Origin: Deltaproteobacteria bacterium
Lineage (GTDB): Bacteria; Desulfobacterota; Dissulfuribacteria; Dissulfuribacterales; QOAL01
Assembly: GCA_027003115.1 (NCBI GenBank)
Contig: JALWYS010000173.1
Span: 1 to 40,831 of the forward strand
Direction: 5' to 3'
Length of the DNA stretch: 40,831 nucleotides
The translations under genes were made by a program, and so were the position numbers. Below are positions 33,935 to 40,831 of this stretch, one piece after another. Within the stretch, counting starts at the first letter, position 1; each line of letters starts with the position of its first letter. The notes under the pieces were generated by a model, which worked only from the letters and a program-made list of their open reading frames with translations, made no database searches and was not told the origin of the DNA.

Positions 33935-36498
33935 TAAGTTCCCTCCCCTTGTGAGTCATATTGACTTGCTACTGGGATCCTGATCAAGAAAAGTGCCCCA
34001 AACCCTTCTCTCTCAGTCAAGGATATGTCTCCTCCACAGGCCTTTAGAAGACCGTAACAGACCGACAAACCAAGACCTGAGTTTTCTTTCCCCTTGGTGG
34101 TTACAAAGGGAGAAAATATCTTTTCCCGTACATCTTCACTCACGCCTGGCCCAGTGTCGCCGAACTCTATAACGACCTCTCCATCCTGTTCATGGGCTTT
34201 GATATGGATTTCCCCTTTCTCCCCTATGGCCTCCTCGGAGTTTTTTATGAGATTTAAGAATATCTGTTTCAGCTCATCCTTGGGCATGGCTATTTTGGGC
34301 AGGTCTTCCGGAATTTCCTTTATGAGACCTATTTTTTTCTGAGAAAGTCCAGGACCTACCAGTGCCTCTAACTCACTGAGTACCTCCTCTAGTCTAGTAG
34401 CAGATTTGGGTGATGACTGGGAAGTTGTACCTTTCTGCCTGGAAAAATCGCTTAACTTTCTTATTATACGTGCCACCCGGTCTATTTCTGAACCAATGGC
34501 ATCTATTGTTTTGTCTTCAATTTTGCCGGTTTCCTTCTGTATCTTTAGTATCTTCAGCAGGTTTTTGATGATTCCAAGGGGGTTGTTTACCTCATGCACC
34601 ACCTTTCTTGCCACTTCACTGGCTGCACCGATTCTCTCTGCCTGTATGAGTTTTTCCTGTGCCTTTTTAAGTTCCTGCGTCTTCTTCACAAGTTCTTTTT
34701 CAAGCCACAGGGCCTTTTTCTGTCTTTCAGATTCAAGCAAAACGGAATCTGTGACGTCCCTGATGAAATAAAGTACCTTTTCGGCTCCACCCACCTTGAA
34801 GGGCGCAATTTGTACGTCCAGCCATACGCTCTTGCCCCCAGGGAATTTTATCTTTTTTCTGGCAAGCTGAGTGATTTCTGACCCATCACATACGCGAATA
34901 TGGTCAGGTGCGACATCTTCACCAAGTAGTGTGGAAATGCTGTCCTGCACCAGCATCTTTGAATCAAGTCCGAGCAGCTTCTTGCCTTGGGGATTTATGT
35001 AACTGACTGCCCCAGCCTTGTCCGTTATGATTATCCCGATGGGACACTTCTTTACAAGGGCCTCATTGATTACATGTTCTTTTTCCCATAACTGCCTGTA
35101 CGAAATCCCCTTTAAGACGTGGGCAACTTCCCTGGCAAGAAGCCGTATGAGGCCAAGGCCCTGTTTGATCTCGGGCCACTGCTCGGTTTCGATTCTAAGG
35201 GCAAGGGCCCCGGCCTTGTCTCGTCCTGCAATCAAGGGGACAGCAAGGAAATCTCCATGCAGATATTCCTTAAGCTGTTTGTCTATTATACGGGCTGGCT
35301 CTTTCTGGAAGTATTCTCCACTAAAAACTGGCTCGTCTTTCTCAAAGGCGCGACTCCATATGGAGTCCTTGAGATTTATTACGTGAATTTGATTGGCAAG
35401 GGAGTCATCTTCAGAGCCCCTCGCACACACACCTTTGAGACACTGTTTGTAATAGCGGAATAGAAGCCCGCTTTTTATTTCCGTGAGACTTGCAAAGGCA
35501 GTAAAAAGGGCATCATGGAAATCTTTTTGAGACCTAATGTCCAGCAGGGATTCCAGAACCCCGATAAGCGTGGCAAGATCCACACTTTTTTCCCTGAGCA
35601 GGCTAGTTGAGGTAGGCGGCTCCTCAAGCCGGGTTGTTTCTTGCTCCTTCAGGTTCAGGCCAAGTTCTGCAGCTGTTTTCTTTAGTAGTGTCTTGGCCTC
35701 CATGAAAACGTGCTGGAGTTCATGCTCCTTGATGTGGAAGCCCAGGAGTTCGAACTGACCAAGGAGTTCCGAAATGGAGATGCTGTTTCTGCCGTTTAGG
35801 TAGTGGGCTGAAATATCCGAGAGATAAACAATGCGCAGAAATGGGGTAGATTCAGCCAATTCTGCAGGATCTTCGTGATGAAAACGGACAGCTGTGCGAA
35901 TACTGATTGGCAGATTCCATTGCTTGACTAGTTCATAACCCTCCAGAGTGTGGTCCCATCCCGAAATTTTTGCCTCTGACTCCAGTATGGTCTGGCCTGT
36001 CCTGGGGTTTTGAACGATTTTGTCAAAGATCTCTGGCTGTCTCATAATGAGAGAGAGTTGTCCTATGTCATGCAGGAGTCCAGCCAGGAACGCCTCTTCT
36101 TGAGAGAATGAAAGTTCAAGAGATTCCACTAGCTCCTTGCATATGATGCCGCAACAAAGGCTGTGGTTCCAGAATTCTGCCAGGGAGAAATTTTCCGGGA
36201 CATTTATGGAAGAAAGGGTCTGACAGACACCAGCAGTTATTGCAACATGTCTCAAAGTGGAAATACCCAAATTTAAGGCGGCCTGGGTCATGGATTTGAC
36301 TGGCTGGCCTGGGTTCACAAGGGCTGAGTTCGCTATCTTAAGTATCTGAGTACAAAGGGAGGGGTCCTTGCTGGCAAGCTCCGCCAATTCCTTGACGGAT
36401 TTTTTTTCATCATCGGTAGCTTCAATTAATTTGAGGATAACTGTAGGGAGGGATGGAAGTACAGGCCTTGGTAGTGTTTTTGGACACGTCTTGGTCAT
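33934..36498 (-). CDS. HDOD-GAF-PAS histidine kinase
   Basis: 854 aa. The N-terminal HDOD domain (about 10-220) begins LPSLPTVILKLIEATDD and has the His143-Asp144 pair in AGLLHDIGQLSL. A GAF-like domain (about 310-470), a PAS domain (about 480-590) and a short coiled coil follow. HisKA has His635 in KVVHEVNNPLGII and the HATPase has NLIKNSEEAI, GDTGPGVS and SGLGLSVC. No membrane helix is seen, so it is a cytoplasmic sensor. The ATG lacks a ribosome site and lies beside a long A/T-rich non-coding stretch. It is first in a two-gene unit with the hybrid kinase. The HDOD fusion suggests control by, or reading of, a nucleotide or protein state; the signal is unknown. Confidence 0.92.
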   Translation of the reverse strand: MTKTCPKTLPRPVLPSLPTVILKLIEATDDEKKSVKELAELASKDPSLCTQILKIANSALVNPGQPVKSMTQAALNLGISTLRHVAITAGVCQTLSSINVPENFSLAEFWNHSLCCGIICKELVESLELSFSQEEAFLAGLLHDIGQLSLIMRQPEIFDKIVQNPRTGQTILESEAKISGWDHTLEGYELVKQWNLPISIRTAVRFHHEDPAELAESTPFLRIVYLSDISAHYLNGRNSISISELLGQFELLGFHIKEHELQHVFMEAKTLLKKTAAELGLNLKEQETTRLEEPPTSTSLLREKSVDLATLIGVLESLLDIRSQKDFHDALFTAFASLTEIKSGLLFRYYKQCLKGVCARGSEDDSLANQIHVINLKDSIWSRAFEKDEPVFSGEYFQKEPARIIDKQLKEYLHGDFLAVPLIAGRDKAGALALRIETEQWPEIKQGLGLIRLLAREVAHVLKGISYRQLWEKEHVINEALVKKCPIGIIITDKAGAVSYINPQGKKLLGLDSKMLVQDSISTLLGEDVAPDHIRVCDGSEITQLARKKIKFPGGKSVWLDVQIAPFKVGGAEKVLYFIRDVTDSVLLESERQKKALWLEKELVKKTQELKKAQEKLIQAERIGAASEVARKVVHEVNNPLGIIKNLLKILKIQKETGKIEDKTIDAIGSEIDRVARIIRKLSDFSRQKGTTSQSSPKSATRLEEVLSELEALVGPGLSQKKIGLIKEIPEDLPKIAMPKDELKQIFLNLIKNSEEAIGEKGEIHIKAHEQDGEVVIEFGDTGPGVSEDVREKIFSPFVTTKGKENSGLGLSVCYGLLKACGGDISLTEREGFGALFLIRIPVASQYDSQGEGT

Positions 36499-36821
36499 TT
36501 ATTTTATATGAAAAATTGATAAAATACTGATAGCATATTGTTAGTATATTAACTAACTTTTTTAATAAGTTTTTTCAAGTAAAATCATTATTTTTTTATG
36601 TTTTTAACAAAGTGTTAACAAAATTTTCAGGCTTCTGTTAAATTTTTATCTTCTCTCTCCAGGGTTTTTTCCAAATTATACAACAACTTGATGTTTGTTA
36701 AATACAAAAAACTAAATTTTGTGGTTCAGTGGCCTTTACAAAGTTTGAAAATTGAGTTTAATCTAAATAGTTGTAATAGATATATCGACACTTTGACCGT
36801 TTCTTAAAAATGGGGAGGATT
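36499..36821. promoter_or_regulatory. A/T-rich divergent intergenic region
   Basis: This 323-base gap between two divergent genes is the only long non-coding stretch in the window and is visibly richer in A and T than its surroundings. It holds an inverted repeat GTTAGT-6-ACTAAC at 36540-36557, a palindrome TGTTAACA at 36613-36620 flanked by two copies of TTAACAAA (36604 and 36615), and more TGTTAAA-type words at about 36636 and 36695. A possible weak promoter towards yjbQ is TTGAGT (36752) with TAATAG (36774), spacing 16. No coding region or known RNA is recognised. Confidence 0.55.
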
Positions 36822-37226
36822 ATGTCAGGATTGTTGGAGGTCGAGGTCAACACTAGTGCCCAGACTGAATTCCTCGATATTACAGACAAGGTGAGGCAGG
36901 CTGCAAAGCAGTTGGGAATCAGCTCCGGAATCCTTGCTGTCTACTGCCCACACACCACCGGCGCAATTACTATTAACGAAGGTGCAGATCCTGCTGTTCG
37001 CAGGGATGTGGTTTCGGTCTTGAATCACATGGTGCCTTGGAAATTTGATTATAGACATCTTGAGGGCAATTCTCCTGCCCACGTCAAATCATCCCTTATA
37101 GGTGCGTCAGAACTAATAATTGTCGAAAATGGAAAACTCCTACTGGGGACCTGGCAGAAGATATTCTTTTGCGAGTTTGATGGCCCAAGAAGAAGGCGCA
37201 TCTGGATAAAGATGATTTCGGCATGA
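36822..37226 (+). CDS. YjbQ family (UPF0047) protein
   Basis: 134 aa from the ATG at 36822. Family motifs are complete: VYCPHTTGAITINEGADP (about residues 41-58) with the metal-binding His, GNSPAHVKSSLIGASE (about 85-100) and LGTWQKIFFCEFDGPRRRR near the end. YjbQ forms trimers, and some members have weak thiamine-phosphate synthase activity; the real role is unclear. An ATG four codons earlier has no ribosome site, whereas GGGGAGG lies just before 36822, though close. The gene stands alone between the A/T-rich region and the M23 peptidase gene. Confidence 0.93.
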   Translation: MSGLLEVEVNTSAQTEFLDITDKVRQAAKQLGISSGILAVYCPHTTGAITINEGADPAVRRDVVSVLNHMVPWKFDYRHLEGNSPAHVKSSLIGASELIIVENGKLLLGTWQKIFFCEFDGPRRRRIWIKMISA

Positions 37227-37360
37227 TTTTTTCTAAAGCAGGTGCCATTCATTGGCACATCTTTGGACTCGCTTTATCAGATTCTGCGCGTTTTGAGATT
37301 TATTGAATAAAGGGCCAATGGCTCATGTCCTGAATTGTTACAATAGTAAGGAGGAAAAGG

Positions 37361-38806
37361 GTGTCAAACCGGAAGCCAAATGTACACAAGGGGTTTGTTC
37401 TCTCTGAGCTTTTCTTGGCTATCATGGCAATAATTGTTTCTTTGACTTTCTTGAATGACTTGTGTCAGGAATATGACGAGGCCATTTTGGTGCGTGAGGC
37501 ACAGTTGCCTGAGGGTCCTGCTTCAGCCCTTTACGATTTTAACGAGACCTATTTTACCGAGCCTTTTCTGGTTACTGAAGAATTTTCGGACAACATGTTA
37601 GAGCCCACGTCCTGTTCCATAGAACCTCCAGCAGGAGAAGAGGTTGCCGGGCCGGAACTTATGCAGGTAAAGGGGGTGCTCAAGAAAGGGGAATCTTTGG
37701 CTTCTTGTCTTAGACGATACAATATTGACACCAAGACAAGGTACAGGCTTCTCAAGGCTTTAGGAAAGGCCATTGACCTTCGCCGGTGTCTTCCAGGCGA
37801 AAGATTTACAATCACCCTTTCCCAGGAAGGTCAGGTAGTGGCTCTTAACTGGGAAAAGGGGCCTTTTGAGGAATACCAAGTGGTCTTTGAAGGAGATGCC
37901 TATAAGCTTTCGAAATCCCCCCTTGTAATAGAAAACAGGGTGGTCAAGGTAAGCGGTCGTATAACAAGCGGCCTTTACGATTCCTTTGCCAATTATGGCC
38001 TTGGTGCAAAGATTGCCAGCAAATTTACAGAGATTTTTTCTACCAGGGTGGATTTCAACTCGGATATCCGTGTGGGTGATTCCTTTTCTGTTATTTTCAA
38101 CAAATACTATAAAAATGGCCAATGTATTGGTACAGGCAGGATACTTGCCGCAAAGTACTGTCCTCTTGGGGGTGGCTGCCTGGAGGCCTACTATTTTAAT
38201 GACCAGGGCAAAAGTGGCAGGGCAGGCTATTTTGGTCCGGATGGAAGCTCCCTTTCAAGGTCATTTCTTCGCTCGCCGCTTAAGGTTTACAAGATTACCT
38301 CCCGTTTTACATCCCGACGTTTTCATCCATTGCTTAAGGTTTACAGGCCGCATTATGGTGTGGATCTTGCTGCTCCAATTGGTACGCCCATAATGGCAGT
38401 TGCAGACGGAACGGTTACCTTTACAGGCTGGCAGCGAGGTTATGGCCGTATTGTGGTGTTGAGGCACAAGGGCGGTTACAAGACCTACTATGGTCACCTG
38501 TCCAGGTTTGCCAGGGGGCTCAGGAAAGGAAAAAGGGTCCACCAGAAACAGATCATAGGATACGTGGGAAGAAGCGGATATGCCACAGGCCCTCATCTTG
38601 ATTACCGTGTCTGGCACAACGGCCGCTTCGTGGATCCAATGAAAATGCGATTTGCTATTACGGAAAAACTTGAAGGGCAAAGGCTTGAGAAATTTCTGGT
38701 CAAGTATAAGGCCTTTCAGGCCCTTCTTAGAGATAACGTATCTCCAGGTATCATCTCTGTTAAAAAGGAGACTATACACAAGAAGCCAAATGATTTTACA
38801 GGGTAG
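37361..38806 (+). CDS. M23 (LytM/MepM-like) envelope metallopeptidase
   Basis: 481 aa. An N-terminal membrane helix or uncleaved signal (about residues 11-32) leads to an OapA/LysM-like region beginning VKGVLKKGESLASCLRRYNI (about 104-190), then a linker domain rich in aromatic residues. The C-terminal M23 domain (about 310-430) has H331-YGV-D335 in HYGVDLAAPIGTPI, YYGHLSRF and GYVGRSGYATGPHLDYRVW. In most M23 enzymes the last motif is HxH; here it is H412-L-D414. It probably cuts peptidoglycan cross-links or regulates that process. The start is GTG, six bases after AAGGAGG. The lytic transglycosylase gene follows after 5 bp, giving a cell-wall remodelling pair. Confidence 0.9.
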   Translation: MSNRKPNVHKGFVLSELFLAIMAIIVSLTFLNDLCQEYDEAILVREAQLPEGPASALYDFNETYFTEPFLVTEEFSDNMLEPTSCSIEPPAGEEVAGPELMQVKGVLKKGESLASCLRRYNIDTKTRYRLLKALGKAIDLRRCLPGERFTITLSQEGQVVALNWEKGPFEEYQVVFEGDAYKLSKSPLVIENRVVKVSGRITSGLYDSFANYGLGAKIASKFTEIFSTRVDFNSDIRVGDSFSVIFNKYYKNGQCIGTGRILAAKYCPLGGGCLEAYYFNDQGKSGRAGYFGPDGSSLSRSFLRSPLKVYKITSRFTSRRFHPLLKVYRPHYGVDLAAPIGTPIMAVADGTVTFTGWQRGYGRIVVLRHKGGYKTYYGHLSRFARGLRKGKRVHQKQIIGYVGRSGYATGPHLDYRVWHNGRFVDPMKMRFAITEKLEGQRLEKFLVKYKAFQALLRDNVSPGIISVKKETIHKKPNDFTG

Positions 38807-38811
38807 CAAAA

Positions 38812-39711
38812 ATGAATAAATCTCTTCCGATTCTATTTGTCTCTGTCTTGATTTCCCTGGCCATGTCAACCACCCTTTTGGCAGCAGACTCAGTAAATGA
38901 TTCGCTTAGTGGCTGCAAGGGCATAGATCCTGTATTCAGGCAACTTGCAGGGTCTTTGATAGAAGATGGCTTTCAGGCCTCGGAGGTATGTCTCATATTT
39001 TCAAACCCAGCGGTTAAATTCAATCCAAGGGTCATGCCCAGAAAGATTGCACACAGGGAGGCATCCTTGCACTATGATGTATTTCTGGAAAAAAAACGCA
39101 TCGAACGAGCAAGGAAATACCTTGAAAGCAAAAGAGATATTTTTGCCTCTGTTGAAAAGGAGTACGGGATTCCCAAGGAAGTGAAGGTCGCCATCTTACT
39201 GGTGGAGACGGATCTGGGAAGGTACCTTGGCTCGGACCTGGCACTTAACAATCTTGCAAGCATGGCTGTGGCATCAGATTTCAACAAGATAAGGGCCTAC
39301 CTTCCTGATTCTTACAAAAAGCTCAGTAAAAGGGAAAGGAAAAGGATCCAGAGAAAACTCGAGGCAAAATCCAAGTGGGCCTACTCGGAACTAAAAAGTC
39401 TGATTATCTATTCAAATCTCAATGGACTTGATATCCACAAGATAAAGGGCTCCATTTTTGGAGCCATTGGTCTTTGTCAGTTCATGCCATCAAATGCCCT
39501 GAAGTTCGGCGTGGATTTCAACAAGGATGGCAAGGTTGATCTCTTTGACCCAGCAGACGCGGTTGCCAGCATGGCAAATTATCTCCAGTTTTACGGCTGG
39601 AAATCTGACCTTTGTGAAAAGGTGCAGATCAGGGTAATAAAGCACTATAATCACAGTACCCCCTATGCCAGAACGGTTTTGAAGGTGGCTGAAAAGGTCA
39701 GACAGATCTGA
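38812..39711 (+). CDS. MltB-type lytic murein transglycosylase
   Basis: 299 aa with a cleavable signal peptide (about residues 1-25, ending TTLLAADS). The SLT/MltB domain has the catalytic Glu132 in LLVETDLGRYLG and the family motif GAIGLCQFMPSNALKFGVDFNKDG-like, the latter resembling the usual DxNxDG calcium-loop region. The segment DPADAVASMANYLQFYGW and KHYNHSTPYA complete the domain. It would cleave glycan strands to 1,6-anhydro-muropeptides in the periplasm. No lipobox Cys is apparent, so it is probably soluble. It lies 5 bp after the M23 peptidase gene. Confidence 0.92.
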   Translation: MNKSLPILFVSVLISLAMSTTLLAADSVNDSLSGCKGIDPVFRQLAGSLIEDGFQASEVCLIFSNPAVKFNPRVMPRKIAHREASLHYDVFLEKKRIERARKYLESKRDIFASVEKEYGIPKEVKVAILLVETDLGRYLGSDLALNNLASMAVASDFNKIRAYLPDSYKKLSKRERKRIQRKLEAKSKWAYSELKSLIIYSNLNGLDIHKIKGSIFGAIGLCQFMPSNALKFGVDFNKDGKVDLFDPADAVASMANYLQFYGWKSDLCEKVQIRVIKHYNHSTPYARTVLKVAEKVRQI

Positions 39712-39717
39712 TATTCC

Positions 39718-40831
39718 TTGGCTGGTCAAGACGCTTATATCAGTCGGATAGAAGCCCTTCAGGCGGAAATGCGCTCCGAAGGCATTGAGGTTGCCCTTTT
39801 AAGGCAAAACGGTGATCTCTTTTATTTTACCGGAACGGTTCAAGATGCTCATCTTCTAATTCCCTCGCAAGGATCCCCTTTTTTCCTTGTATGGAGAAGC
39901 TTTGAGAGGGCCTTGAGGGAAAGCCCCTTATCTGACCTTGGCTTTACAAAGCCCCTTAGGGGACTTAGTCATTTCCTGGAGATGTTGGAGACCTTGGGGC
40001 TTAAAGGAGCTAGGAGCATTGGTCTTGAACTCGATGTTCTTCCTGCCTCCCTTTTTCTTTTTTACACCAAGAAGGCCTGGCCGCGGGCGCGATTTTCAGA
40101 CATATCTCCCCTTATCAGAAGACTTAGAAGCATAAAGGATTCCTATGAAGTGAAGTGCGTAAAGGGGGCGTGCAGGCAGGCCCACAATGCCCTTAAAAAA
40201 GTGCCAGAGACCTTAAAGCCCGGGATGACTGAGCTAGAGCTTGCCTCCACTATAGAGGCAGAGCTGAGACGTCAGGGTCACTGCGGGCTTATGCGCATGA
40301 GGATATGGAATCAGGAGATGGGCATGGACCAAGTGGTGTCTGGAAGCTCTGGTGCCATACCTTCCTGGACCAACACCCCGGTTGGAGGTAGTGGTCCCCA
40401 TCCGGCATTTGGGATGGGCGCCTCCTTTAAGAAAATCAGGGAGAAGGAGGTGGTAAGTGTCGATCTTGGGGGTTGGCATAAGGGTTACAGTTGCGACATC
40501 ACAAGGCCGTTTTTCATTGGAAGACCTCCGGAAATGGTCCTTGATGCATTTAATATAGTGAAGGAGCTTATCTCACTGCTCCAGTCGAGGATTTTACCTG
40601 GTGTGTCTGCCGGAGAGATCTACGATATTGCTGTGGATTACATGGAAAAGGCGGGAATGTCTCAAAACTTTATGGGAGCAGGATCAGGCCGTGTTAGCTT
40701 CATTGGTCACGGCCTTGGCATAGAGCTTGACGAGTATCCCTTTTTCTCCAAGGGAAACAAGATGGTGCTTGAACCGGGTATGGTGTTTGCGCTTGAACCA
40801 AAGATAATCCTGCCAGATTATGGGGTAATCG
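39718..40831 (+). CDS. M24 family metallopeptidase (Xaa-Pro aminopeptidase-like), truncated by window end
   Basis: At least 371 codons are open to the window edge. The N-terminal creatinase-like domain (about residues 1-140) starts YISRIEALQAEMRSEGIEVA, as usual for this family. The catalytic pita-bread domain follows: VSVDLGGWHKGYSCDITRPF carries both metal-binding Asp residues, GHGLGIELDEYPF the His, and FALEPKI the first Glu. The second Glu would lie beyond the window. It should remove N-terminal residues before proline or act on related peptides in the cytoplasm. The start is probably the TTG six bases after the transglycosylase stop; it has no ribosome site, and the ATG at 39769 is the alternative. 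Confidence 0.88.
   Translation, partial: MAGQDAYISRIEALQAEMRSEGIEVALLRQNGDLFYFTGTVQDAHLLIPSQGSPFFLVWRSFERALRESPLSDLGFTKPLRGLSHFLEMLETLGLKGARSIGLELDVLPASLFLFYTKKAWPRARFSDISPLIRRLRSIKDSYEVKCVKGACRQAHNALKKVPETLKPGMTELELASTIEAELRRQGHCGLMRMRIWNQEMGMDQVVSGSSGAIPSWTNTPVGGSGPHPAFGMGASFKKIREKEVVSVDLGGWHKGYSCDITRPFFIGRPPEMVLDAFNIVKELISLLQSRILPGVSAGEIYDIAVDYMEKAGMSQNFMGAGSGRVSFIGHGLGIELDEYPFFSKGNKMVLEPGMVFALEPKIILPDYGVI

Noticed and set aside
37242-37258. Hairpin GTGCCA-5-TGGCAC after yjbQ as a terminator
   Set aside because: The 6-bp stem is perfect but no T run follows; at most a weak or factor-dependent site.

Overview
The window reads as a gene-dense chromosomal segment of a Gram-negative, anaerobic, sulfur-metabolising bacterium, most like the Desulfobacterota / Thermodesulfobacteria (inference from gene content; no rRNA or other taxonomic marker is present). 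Pointers are the futalosine menaquinone pathway (mqnB, mqnD), system II cytochrome c maturation (resB/resC) between two tatA genes, a rhodanese-fused CoA-disulfide/polysulfide-type reductase, a Tol-type envelope motor, and many HDOD and two-component proteins. I see no tRNA, rRNA, CRISPR array, insertion sequence or prophage. Genes are tightly packed, often with ATGA, TAATG or TGATG junctions, and GTG/TTG starts are common.

Layout. (a) 70-2243, minus strand: a three-gene S-adenosylmethionine (SAM) operon of a SpeD-like protein, spermidine synthase and SAM hydrolase. (b) 2505-4343, plus: a YfcE/MJ0936-type phosphodiesterase with a terminator-like hairpin, then a helix-turn-helix protein and a single-domain KaiC-like ATPase, a pair best known from archaea. 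(c) 4413-10426, plus: a YkgJ-like cysteine-rich protein, mqnB, mqnD, tolQ/tolR/tolA-like genes and an ArnT-like glycosyltransferase, with several overlapping junctions. (d) 15606-10430, minus: tatA, resB, resC, tatA, sugar nucleotidyltransferase, DUF374 acyltransferase, small winged-helix protein, CvpA. (e) 15783-19629, plus: Ppx/GppA, guaB and an NtrC-type regulator, converging with a NUDIX gene. (f) 20259-25344, plus: sulfur reductase, DsbC-like protein, stand-alone AICAR transformylase, an unknown protein and an alpha/beta-hydrolase-fold protein; then amrS on minus. (g) 26543-36498: a signalling region with a CheD-like protein, three HDOD proteins, two histidine kinases, a MagIII-type glycosylase and an M48-TPR membrane protease. 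(h) 36822-40831: YjbQ, an M23 endopeptidase, an MltB-type lytic transglycosylase and a truncated M24 peptidase.

Most genes are ordinary housekeeping or envelope genes. The most interesting signal is that several proteins keep a family fold and gene context but lack expected catalytic residues. The SpeD-like protein has Ile where the pyruvoyl-forming Ser should be and Arg where the catalytic Cys should be, yet is coupled to an intact spermidine synthase. The CheD-like protein has Thr in place of the nucleophilic Cys and overlaps an HDOD gene. The alpha/beta-hydrolase-fold protein has no His after its acid residue. The first two are candidate regulatory pseudoenzymes. The KaiC/HTH pair and the HDOD-rich signalling region are the next most interesting. 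All family calls come from reading motifs by eye; no database search was run.
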